Assembly: GCF_002272075.1 (NCBI RefSeq)
Contig: NZ_NPBJ01000021.1
Coordinates: 62,001-126,000, forward strand
DNA length: 64,000 nt
Reading direction: 5' to 3'
Source of the DNA: Terribacillus saccharophilus
Lineage (GTDB): Bacteria > Bacillota > Bacilli > Bacillales > Amphibacillaceae
In this document: positions 7,904 to 15,080 of the stretch, in pieces
How the letters are laid out: the number at the start of each line of letters is the position of its first letter
Position numbering within the stretch: position 1 is the first letter of the stretch
The notes under the pieces: generated by a model
What the model saw: only the letters and a program-made list of their open reading frames with translations
Told to the model about the DNA's origin: nothing
The model's database searches: none
Translations under genes and position numbers: made by a program

Positions 7904-9415
7904 TTACTTAGCAGCGGAGCCGCCTCTTCCCAATAGGATGTAGAATGATTTGATTTTCATCAGGAATACGCAGATCAGAAATACGATGACACCGGCTGCT
8001 GAACAGATAAGAATTGTCAGGATAGGCTGTACATCGCTCAATGTCCCCTTAATAAAGAGGACAGCGATTCCCATGATGAGTACACTGGCAGTTGTCTTGG
8101 CCACATCCGCCAGCATCCCTTTAATAGGTATTCCACCCGTGAGCTTCCTGAATATAAGGAAGCAGGCGACTGCATAGATTAATCCTGTCACAGATGAAGA
8201 AAGCGGGATACCGATGAAACCGAAGCTTTCTGTAAATAAGTAGTTGAGCAAGAGCTTCAAACCGATAGATAGGAACCCTAGCCGCATCATGTAATGTCCC
8301 TTTTCCATCGTATAAAAACCATTGTTTACGATAATTACCAGACTGTAGAATAAGATGGTTCCGAAGTAATAGTAAGCTGCGATGCTCGTCTCCCCTACAT
8401 CATGAGAGTTGAACTTTCCTCTTTCGAATAAGACGGAGACGATCTCCGGCATCAAGAGCATCATGCCAGTCAATACAGGCAGCAGTACAAAATACATTAT
8501 CTGCAAACCGCGTGTAATGTTTGCTTTGAAAGCATCCATGTCTTGTTTGGCATAGGCGGCAGCAAGCATAGGGAATATAATTGTTCCAATACTGACTCCG
8601 ACGATATTCTGTGGGAATTGTGTCAGATTCTTAGCGAAATTCAAATATGTAACGAAACTTCTGCCAAGCATATTAGCAAAGGAACTATCAATCAGCAGTG
8701 TAATCTGGCCAATCATCGCAGTAAGTGCTACCGGAATGAAGATTCCATAAAATCGCTTGTTCTCCGCCCAATCGATCTTGCTCCGTAACGTTAGTGTGCG
8801 TTTTGGAATCAAAAGCACCAGCTTGAAAAGCAAGCTTAGAATTACGCCTGCCAAGTTACCGAATGCAAAAGCATAGGCTCCTATATCATCAGCGAAGAGC
8901 AAAGCACTTCCTATTGTTCCTAAGAGCACGATTGCTTGTGCCAATACCGATAAATAATATTTGTTCTCGGCATCGAAGTACGCTTCGAGCACAGCATTAA
9001 CGCCTACGAATAATAACGATGAAAGGAAAATGATCGTCATGATCGTTGCCATCTGCGCTGTATCGCCTGTTAGATTCGGAAACAGAAGACGAATATATAT
9101 TGGCGCGATAACGATGAAAACAACCGAGATCAGCAAACTGAACAGCAGTGTCCCTTTCCATACATCCTGCAGATGCGAAAGCCCTCTGCTCTTTTCTTTG
9201 TATTTGATATAACTTGGAACGAACGCACTCTTCATCCCTGTTGTCAGGAACAAGATAAACATATTCGGCAATGCGAATGCCGCAAGATAAGCGTCCGCTT
9301 CACTGCCTGATCCGAAATAATAGCCTATCAGCATATCCCGGATTAACCCTGATATTTTTAGCACGAGGGTCACGAATAGCAGTAGTAAACTGGCGATGCG
9401 AAGTTTCGACTTCAT
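7904..9415 (-). CDS. MurJ/MviN-family lipid-linked oligosaccharide flippase
   Basis: 503 residues with about fourteen hydrophobic segments. The N-terminal SGLIRDMLIGYYFGSGSEADAYLAAFALPNMF is typical of the MurJ (MOP superfamily) transporters that flip lipid-linked saccharides. The ATG at 9415 has AGAGG about 7 nt upstream. The frame extends to 9508 without a good site. It heads the leftward operon with the polymerase and Alg13/14 pair, so a role in exporting that operon's polysaccharide unit is at least as likely as a lipid II role. The family is clear and the substrate is inferred from neighbours. Confidence 0.78.
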   Translation of the reverse strand: MKSKLRIASLLLLFVTLVLKISGLIRDMLIGYYFGSGSEADAYLAAFALPNMFILFLTTGMKSAFVPSYIKYKEKSRGLSHLQDVWKGTLLFSLLISVVFIVIAPIYIRLLFPNLTGDTAQMATIMTIIFLSSLLFVGVNAVLEAYFDAENKYYLSVLAQAIVLLGTIGSALLFADDIGAYAFAFGNLAGVILSLLFKLVLLIPKRTLTLRSKIDWAENKRFYGIFIPVALTAMIGQITLLIDSSFANMLGRSFVTYLNFAKNLTQFPQNIVGVSIGTIIFPMLAAAYAKQDMDAFKANITRGLQIMYFVLLPVLTGMMLLMPEIVSVLFERGKFNSHDVGETSIAAYYYFGTILFYSLVIIVNNGFYTMEKGHYMMRLGFLSIGLKLLLNYLFTESFGFIGIPLSSSVTGLIYAVACFLIFRKLTGGIPIKGMLADVAKTTASVLIMGIAVLFIKGTLSDVQPILTILICSAAGVIVFLICVFLMKIKSFYILLGRGGSAAK

Positions 9416-9708
9416 GATAGGACCTCTCTCTATTTGCCCATGCAGCACAAAGCTCCTGGGATGCGTATTGCTGGCTAAATTATAAGACTGAATAGAAAGG
9501 CGTTTCAAGGCAATTTACAGTATCTTAACGTAGGTCACAGTAGTTAAGGTACCTTAAACCCTTCCAGTAACTGGGCTAGGAGATAACTTTACAAAATATT
9601 CGTATATTCATACTATTTACAATTACTTCACCATTAGTTAACAGTTGCACAATAATCCTTTGCTAGACTTGGTTCGACATATCCTAGAAAAGGAATGGAG
9701 TGTACGTA
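9416..9708. promoter_or_regulatory. Divergent control region between the flippase operon and the GT2 operon
   Basis: Plus strand: TTTACA (9616-9621), TTCACC (9627-9632) and TTAACA (9638-9643) are separated by exactly 5 nt, as in a PhoP box. TTTACA-N17-TACTAT (9588-9616) may be a rightward promoter. Minus strand: TTAACT-N17-GATACT (9547 down to 9519) may be the leftward promoter. A perfect 14-bp palindrome, TTAAGGTACCTTAA, lies at 9544-9557 over that -35. Confidence 0.45.
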
Positions 9709-10677
9709 TTGAAAATAGCTGTATTGATTCCATGCTACAACGAAGAACAAACAATCGGTGATGTTATCGATGCTTTCCGGAACCAGCTGCCAAATGCAGA
9801 TATCTATGTGTTCGACAACAATTCAAAAGATAAGACGAGTGAGGTTGCCCGAAGACACGGCGCAATTGTTCGTCACGAATACCAGCAGGGTAAGGGACAT
9901 GTCGTCCGTTCTATGTTCCGAAACATTGAAGCGGATTGTTATGTAATGGTCGATGGGGATAATACATATCCAGCTGAATTCGTCCATGACCTGATTGCAC
10001 CGATACAGGAAGGCCGTGCTAATATGGTCATCGGTGACCGCCTGTCGAATGGCACATACCTAAAAGAGAATAAGCGCAAGTTCCATAACCTTGGGAATAC
10101 GATGGTGAAGAACTGCATCAACTTCCTATATAAAAAGAAGCTTAGCGATATCATGACAGGCTACCGTGCCTTTGACCGTCTTTTTGTCAAGACAATGCCA
10201 ATTATGAGTCCCGGATTCGAGATCGAGACCGAGATGTCTATCCATGCACTCGATAAGCGGCTTGCAATCGTCGAAGTACCTATTACTTATCGGGACCGTC
10301 CGGAAGGAAGCTATTCAAAATTGAATACGTTGGCTGACGGCCGCAAAGTGCTTTATAAGATTTTCACCTTGTTCAAGGAATATAAACCGATGCTCTTTTT
10401 CACAGCGTGGTCCCTTCTGTTTCTTGTACTTGGATTAGCTGTCGGTATCCCGGTCATTGCTGAATATTTCGTGACCGAGTTCATCACACGTGTTCCTTCG
10501 GCCATTCTCGCGGTTGGATTAGTTGTCCTTTCGGTGCTAAGTTTCGCTTGCGGTGCGATATTGGATACTGTTGCTTCCAATCAGCGTAAACAATACGAAT
10601 TGGAATTGAACCGGATCCAGGCAGATAACAAACCAAGACCGGTCCAAGGTATGACCAGAACTGGAGGCTCCCTGTAA
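9709..10677 (+). CDS. Polyprenyl-phosphate glycosyltransferase, GT2 family
   Basis: 322 residues. An N-terminal GT2 domain has IPCYNEEQTIGDVI (residues ~7-20), FDNNSKDKT and VDGDNTYPAEF (DxD-type metal/nucleotide site). Two C-terminal membrane segments (about residues 225-250 and 268-292) follow. This is the layout of DPM1/GtrB/CsbB-like enzymes that load a sugar onto undecaprenyl phosphate. The start is TTG at 9709 with GGAG 8 nt upstream (9697-9700). A GTG at 9700 overlaps that site and is less likely. It is the first gene of a tightly overlapping four-gene operon; its TAA overlaps the next ATG by one base. The sugar is unknown. Confidence 0.82.
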   Translation: MKIAVLIPCYNEEQTIGDVIDAFRNQLPNADIYVFDNNSKDKTSEVARRHGAIVRHEYQQGKGHVVRSMFRNIEADCYVMVDGDNTYPAEFVHDLIAPIQEGRANMVIGDRLSNGTYLKENKRKFHNLGNTMVKNCINFLYKKKLSDIMTGYRAFDRLFVKTMPIMSPGFEIETEMSIHALDKRLAIVEVPITYRDRPEGSYSKLNTLADGRKVLYKIFTLFKEYKPMLFFTAWSLLFLVLGLAVGIPVIAEYFVTEFITRVPSAILAVGLVVLSVLSFACGAILDTVASNQRKQYELELNRIQADNKPRPVQGMTRTGGSL

Positions 10678-12425
10678 TGACGCGCGTTCGAAACCTTTTG
10701 ATCAGTGTGGCTGCAGGTCTTGCAGCCACTATTTCTGTATTGGCTATAATGCAGGCACGGCAGGATACGTCTCTTTTGAAATATGCTGCTCTTTCTGTTA
10801 TTAGTATTTGTTTCTTTTATGCTTTTCTCACTTTTCGTAAACAAATTCTCCAGTCTGTGCTGGAGAAACGCTACATAATGATAGGCATCATATTGCTGTC
10901 TGTTTACACGCTGATCAGCTTAATTGACTGGCCGCTGTTCATCAATCGCCCTTGGTATGAGACAGTGCTTGTGGATCTTATTTCACTTGCTACGATCTTC
11001 TGCTTCTTTTCCTTCATTGCTTTTATCCTGCTGCGTGGAGGTTATATGTGGCAGAAAACGACGGTAAGCAGGTGGCAAATCCTGTGGTATATGCTGCCGA
11101 TGATACTCGTCTGGATGTTCTACTTGCTCGCCTTCTTCCCGGGTAATATGAGTCCCGATTCCTTGAACCATTGGCGGCAAGTAGAGAACATGGAGTTCAA
11201 TAACTGGCATCCATTTGCTTACACAATGGTTATCTTAGTATTAACAATGATCTGGGATTCCCCTGCTATCATTGTCATATTCCAGATTCTGCTCATGTCG
11301 TTTGTTTATTCTTATGGAATCTATTCCTTCCGTCAGTTTGGACTTGGAAAGGGTATCGCTTGGATTGCCGTTCTTCTATGGGCAGTACTGCCGGTCAACG
11401 GCATTTTCTCCACCATTCTTTGGAAAGATGTTGTTTATAGCACCTTCATCGTCTTCTTGACACTCTTTGTCATGAAAACAGTGCTACAGGAAGGAAAAAA
11501 TCTTCGGACTTGGAGTGGCATTGCAACATTTACGATTGTGCTTCTAGGCATTGCATTCTTCCGTAATAATGGATTGCCAATTGCCATTTTAACGGCCATT
11601 GGCATGCTCATTGCGTATCGACGAAACTGGAAGCAGCTGCTGACACCGCTCGTGTTGGTTTCCGCGCTTTATATTGTCGTCACCGGACCAGTATTTACGG
11701 CTTACAACATCCAATCTGCCAATCCGAATGAGTCGATGAGTATTCCGACGCAGCAAATTGCTGCAGTCGTGTCCCAGGATGGAGAGCTGACAGAAGAGCA
11801 GCTTGCTTATTTGGATACTATACTGCCGATTGATGACTGGGATGCGTATAATCCATATCTAACAGATCGAATAAAGTTCCATGATAATTTTAAGGATGAT
11901 GTTATTGTGGCAGATATGGGTAAGTACATTTCGGTCTGGTTCGAGATTGTGAAGCAAAATCCTGCTATCGTCATAGAGGCTTATTTGAAGCAAACCTCTC
12001 TTATATGGCAAATTAACAAGCCTATTGATGGCTATACAAACCCTTATACAATCGATGTTGATCCAAACAGTATGGGCTTGGAAACAAAGCCGGTGAGTCA
12101 GACTTTATATGATGTTATAGAATATGGACTGGAAACATCCCGCTACCATACGGAAGAGCTCTTCTGGCGACCAGTCGTGTTCAGCATTCTCATCGTCCTG
12201 TTCAGTTTGATAGCTTCCCGTAAACTCGGGGCGATTGCCTGGCTGCCAATTTTGCCTGTCCTGCTCAATACAGGGACGATGTTTGTCGGACTGCCGGCTC
12301 AGGATTATCGCTACCAAGTTAGCAACTGCATGGTGAGTATTTTCTTCCTTCTCTTTGCTTGTTTGTACAAGAAAGGAAAGGAGCCTAGCTATGGAGAACG
12401 CGCAACCCCAACACAACAGTCATAG
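10677..12425 (+). CDS. Polytopic membrane protein, GT-C-like (DUF6020-type)
   Basis: 582 residues with about a dozen hydrophobic segments and one large extracytoplasmic region (residues ~355-470) before the last helices. The conserved-looking segment FFPGNMSPDSLNHW...NWHPFAYTM carries acidic, His and Trp residues in the first outer loop, where GT-C glycosyltransferases keep their catalytic acid. I recognise it as resembling the DUF6020 membrane proteins. The role is inferred as transfer of the lipid-linked sugar made by the upstream GT2 enzyme to a surface acceptor. ATG overlaps the GT2 stop (TAATG), with GGAGG 9 nt upstream. The 3' end overlaps the next gene by 35 nt. Confidence 0.65.
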   Translation: MTRVRNLLISVAAGLAATISVLAIMQARQDTSLLKYAALSVISICFFYAFLTFRKQILQSVLEKRYIMIGIILLSVYTLISLIDWPLFINRPWYETVLVDLISLATIFCFFSFIAFILLRGGYMWQKTTVSRWQILWYMLPMILVWMFYLLAFFPGNMSPDSLNHWRQVENMEFNNWHPFAYTMVILVLTMIWDSPAIIVIFQILLMSFVYSYGIYSFRQFGLGKGIAWIAVLLWAVLPVNGIFSTILWKDVVYSTFIVFLTLFVMKTVLQEGKNLRTWSGIATFTIVLLGIAFFRNNGLPIAILTAIGMLIAYRRNWKQLLTPLVLVSALYIVVTGPVFTAYNIQSANPNESMSIPTQQIAAVVSQDGELTEEQLAYLDTILPIDDWDAYNPYLTDRIKFHDNFKDDVIVADMGKYISVWFEIVKQNPAIVIEAYLKQTSLIWQINKPIDGYTNPYTIDVDPNSMGLETKPVSQTLYDVIEYGLETSRYHTEELFWRPVVFSILIVLFSLIASRKLGAIAWLPILPVLLNTGTMFVGLPAQDYRYQVSNCMVSIFFLLFACLYKKGKEPSYGERATPTQQS

Positions 12426-12747
12426 CAAACAAAAGCTCGGTATTGCTTTAATCTTATTGTCAGCAGTATGCACAAGTGTCGGTCAGTTGTTATGGAAAAT
12501 TGCGGACGGGGAAATAAATATTCCCCTCCTGATCGGCTGTGTTTGTTATGGAGCAGGAGCAGTTACCATGATGATTGCATTCCGTTTCGGCAAGCTTAGT
12601 GTGCTGCATCCAATGCTGAGCCTTGGTTATGTTTTTGCATTAGTAATGGGTTCTATCTTCTTGGATGAGCATATCTCTGCCATGCATATTATCGGGACTG
12701 CGCTGATTATCGTTGGGGCAATCCTGATTGGGGGTGGAGAGAATTAG
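12391..12747 (+). CDS. Small EamA/SMR-type membrane protein, ArnE-like
   Basis: 118 residues with four hydrophobic segments of the small multidrug resistance / EamA half-transporter type (GIALILLSAVCTSVGQLLWK..., then the FRFGKLSVLHPMLSLGYVFAL segment). It resembles ArnE/ArnF, the two-subunit flippase for undecaprenyl-phosphate-aminoarabinose. The start at 12391 has AAAGGAG 7 nt upstream (12377-12383). The in-frame extension to 12355 lies inside the upstream gene. It is followed by a second homologous-type gene overlapping by 20 nt, so the pair probably forms a heterodimer that flips the GT2 product. The cargo is inferred from context. Confidence 0.72.
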   Translation: MENAQPQHNSHSKQKLGIALILLSAVCTSVGQLLWKIADGEINIPLLIGCVCYGAGAVTMMIAFRFGKLSVLHPMLSLGYVFALVMGSIFLDEHISAMHIIGTALIIVGAILIGGGEN

Positions 12748-13054
12748 TTGGATCTTGTTAGTTTCTTGTACGATGCTTGGAGCTGGCGGTGGATTTTTCT
12801 TCAAGCGAGCCAGTGATCCATCAACACACACCTATCGTACGCTTCTAATCGGTCTCACTTGTTATGGGTCCGCTGCATTGATCAACATTTATGTGCTCAC
12901 ATTGCTGCCTTATTCTGTCGTCTTCCCACTGACCGCTATTACCTATGTATGGACACTGTTGCTGTCGTATTACTTCTTAAAAGAAAATATTCGCCTGCGG
13001 CAAATATTCGGTGTCGGCCTGCTTGTCGCCGGCGCTGCCTGTCTTGTTCTATGA
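12728..13054 (+). CDS. Small EamA/SMR-type membrane protein, ArnF-like
   Basis: About 108 residues with four hydrophobic segments: SWILLVSCTMLGAGGGFFFKRA, then LLIGLTCYGSAALINIYVL, the FPLTAITYVWTLLLSYYFLKE segment and a C-terminal helix. The start is uncertain. TTG at 12728 and GTG at 12734 are both in frame, and the G-rich stretch before the GTG confuses the ribosome binding site. It overlaps the preceding gene by 14-20 nt, is the last gene of the operon and ends just before a terminator. Probably the partner of the preceding protein. Confidence 0.7.
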   Translation: MGVERISWILLVSCTMLGAGGGFFFKRASDPSTHTYRTLLIGLTCYGSAALINIYVLTLLPYSVVFPLTAITYVWTLLLSYYFLKENIRLRQIFGVGLLVAGAACLVL

Positions 13055-13055
13055 A

Positions 13056-13090
13056 AAAACGACTCCCATTTTATTTCTGGGAGTCGTTTT
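13056..13090. terminator. Bidirectional terminator between the GT2 operon and the TetR gene
   Basis: AAAACGACTCCC / GGGAGTCGTTTT stem with an 11-nt loop. There are A runs on one side and T runs on the other, so it can serve both converging genes. The TetR stop codon lies in the loop. Confidence 0.88.
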
Positions 13091-13685
13091 CCTTTTGTAC
13101 AGTTGTATTGACTAGTCTATATGGGCGTACCCGAACTAATTCTGTAAATTGTTCCGAAAGATGCAAGGTGGAAAATTTGAAATTCGAGTCTGCCCAGCGC
13201 ATGATAAAGCCGACAGTAGCAGCCATTTGAAAGTGAATCATCAGGTCATAATCAACCGGAATCCTTGGAGTTTCTGTTTCCATGTAGAAATCACCTGATA
13301 AGCATTCGACGAATACTTTCAGCATCTTGTCAGCTATGTCAGGATAAAGAATTCGAAGTGCCTGTAATACACGTCTTTCCTCATAGATATGCGTGAATAT
13401 GCGCATCGTAGACGGAGCCTGCTCCTGTAAATCGACATAAGCACTTTCCTTATAAGGTTCTAACAATGCAATGGAAATACCATCTAGGAAATCAGTAAGA
13501 ATACTTTCCTTCAAGCTCTCTTTATCGGCAAAATGCTTATAGAAGGTACCCCGATTATAATCGGCTTGATCGGCTATTTGCTGGATGCTGATCCGCTTAT
13601 CTTCTTCCTCCAGAATCAAATCGATATAAGCCAGCTTAAGAGCCTTCACACTTCTTTTACTACGTCGGTCCGTTCTTAATTTCAT
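13071..13685 (-). CDS. TetR/AcrR-family transcriptional regulator
   Basis: 204 residues. An N-terminal TetR helix-turn-helix (residues ~10-55) contains ISIQQIADQADYNRGTFYKHFADKESL, followed by an all-helical ligand/dimer domain. The ATG at 13685 follows AAGGCGG by about 8 nt. A TTG at 13691 is also in frame. It is divergent from an SDR oxidoreductase gene across a 190-bp gap, the usual layout of a TetR repressor that controls its neighbour and itself. The ligand is unknown. Confidence 0.85.
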   Translation of the reverse strand: MKLRTDRRSKRSVKALKLAYIDLILEEEDKRISIQQIADQADYNRGTFYKHFADKESLKESILTDFLDGISIALLEPYKESAYVDLQEQAPSTMRIFTHIYEERRVLQALRILYPDIADKMLKVFVECLSGDFYMETETPRIPVDYDLMIHFQMAATVGFIMRWADSNFKFSTLHLSEQFTELVRVRPYRLVNTTVQKENDSQK

Positions 13686-13760
13686 CAACAAAACCGCCTT
13701 TTTTGTTCATTAATATTATCTATCTTACATTTTTTTAATCTATTTGTTGAATAGGCTACA

Positions 13761-13800
13761 TTACCTAGAATATTGAGCATTGTTACCTAATTGTCAATGC
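13761..13800. promoter_or_regulatory. Candidate TetR operator region
   Basis: The direct repeat TTACCTA occurs at 13761-13767 and 13783-13789, exactly 22 bp (two helical turns) apart. GCATTG ... CAATGC forms an imperfect inverted repeat around the second copy. It lies between the divergent TetR and SDR genes. Confidence 0.35.
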
Positions 13801-13875
13801 GCTAAGATTACTATGACATAATTTTCTCTAAATCTTCAGCTACTATCTTCTACATACAATAAGGGGGCTCGCACA

Positions 13876-14646
13876 GTGAAGGAATTCCAAGGACAAGTCG
13901 TTTTGATCACTGGTGCTGCCGGCGGAATCGGGTCAGCTGCAGCCAAAGCTTTTGCAGAAGCAGGAGCTAAACTTGCGTTGATCGACCTTTCAGAAAAGGC
14001 ATTGAAAAGGGCCTCGGCAACTATTGATACAGAAAAGATTTTGCTTCCTGCAGACGTTACGAAAGAAGCAGAGGTAGAACAATTTGTTGAAAAGACACTG
14101 CATCGTTTTGGAAGAATCGATGTGTTCATTAATCAGGCAGGGTTGAGTGGTGATTTTGTTCCGATTACAGAACAGACTGCTGCGAGCTTGGAGGAAGTAC
14201 TTCAGGTGAATGTAATCGGCGCTTTCCTCGGCTTAAAACATGTTTTACGTGCCATGATCAAACAAAAAAGCGGCGTGGTCGTGAATACTGCATGCAGCGG
14301 CAGCCTACTGGGCGGGCCCGGTATGAGCACGTATGTTGCCTCCAAGCACGCCATGCTCGGACTTAATAAGACAGCAGCATTGGAAGTCGCAGACTATGGT
14401 ATAAGGGTGAATGCAATTTGCCCTTCAGCTTTAGATACAGAATGGATGGAAGCTATCGAAACAAAAGCAGCTAAAGGGAATGAGAACACAGCTCGCCGAG
14501 GCTTTGAAGCGAGTTCACCTATGAATCGGTATGGAGAAGTCGAAGAGGTAACTGGATTGATGCTCTTCCTTGCTTCTAATCGCTCCAGCTTCATCAACGG
14601 CTCTTATTACCGTGTCGATGGAGGACAAGGCACAACTTCTGTGTAA
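13876..14646 (+). CDS. SDR-family NAD(P)-dependent oxidoreductase
   Basis: 256 residues of the classical short-chain dehydrogenase fold. It has TGAAGGIGSAAA (cofactor loop, ~residues 12-23), the NAG motif in the variant form NQAG, the catalytic Ser in TACSGSLLGG and the YVASK Tyr/Lys pair. The C-terminal YRVDGGQGT is typical of 3-oxoacyl-ACP-reductase-like SDRs. Asp after the second strand (LIDLS) suggests NAD preference. The start is GTG at 13876 with AAGGGGG 8 nt upstream. Substrate unknown. Control by the divergent TetR regulator is inferred. Confidence 0.85.
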   Translation: MKEFQGQVVLITGAAGGIGSAAAKAFAEAGAKLALIDLSEKALKRASATIDTEKILLPADVTKEAEVEQFVEKTLHRFGRIDVFINQAGLSGDFVPITEQTAASLEEVLQVNVIGAFLGLKHVLRAMIKQKSGVVVNTACSGSLLGGPGMSTYVASKHAMLGLNKTAALEVADYGIRVNAICPSALDTEWMEAIETKAAKGNENTARRGFEASSPMNRYGEVEEVTGLMLFLASNRSSFINGSYYRVDGGQGTTSV

Positions 14647-14653
14647 AAAAAGA

Positions 14654-14687
14654 AAGACGAGCGACAGTTCCTGTCCGCTGCGTCTTT
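14654..14687. terminator. Bidirectional terminator between SDR and abh-like genes
   Basis: AAAGACG-A-GCG-A-CAG / CTG-TC-CGC-TG-CGTCTTTTTT imperfect stem with a T run, between converging genes. Confidence 0.75.
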
Positions 14688-14688
14688 T

Positions 14689-14967
14689 TTAATTGGAATT
14701 AAGTTCTTCTTTTAGTTTGTCAAAGAGGATGCGGGCACCTTCCGGACTTAAATACAGGTTGTCTGCATATTGCTTGTTTTCCGGCGTGATTTCTCCCGTT
14801 ATGGCACAAGTAAAACCAGGCTGATACTTTCGGAAGATGATCTTGTCACCTTCGACAAAAATTTCCACAGGATCTTTTTCTTCTATGCCGAACTCTCTTC
14901 TAATTTCTTTCGGCACGACGACACGCCCAAGATGATCGACCCGTCTCGTAATCCCGGTACTCTTCAT
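14689..14967 (-). CDS. abh: AbrB/Abh-family transition-state regulator
   Basis: 92 residues. The N-terminal swapped-hairpin AbrB DNA-binding domain has MKSTGITRRVDHLGRVVVPKE, followed by a C-terminal oligomerisation half beginning at CAITGEITPENK. Length (92) and the C-terminal TGEIT-ENK-Y...LSPEGA match Abh better than AbrB (96 residues in B. subtilis), but the paralogues are close. AAAGGAGG lies 7 nt before the ATG. Such proteins regulate biofilm, autolysin and antibiotic genes during the transition to stationary phase. Confidence 0.8.
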   Translation of the reverse strand: MKSTGITRRVDHLGRVVVPKEIRREFGIEEKDPVEIFVEGDKIIFRKYQPGFTCAITGEITPENKQYADNLYLSPEGARILFDKLKEELNSN

Positions 14968-15080
14968 GTAAACGCCTCCTTTACTGTGATGTTAACACTA
15001 TACTATATATTTCTAATTTTTGAAAATATTATTGTCGTAAAAAAGAGCACAAACACTAATTATGTTTGCGCCCCCTTGTG

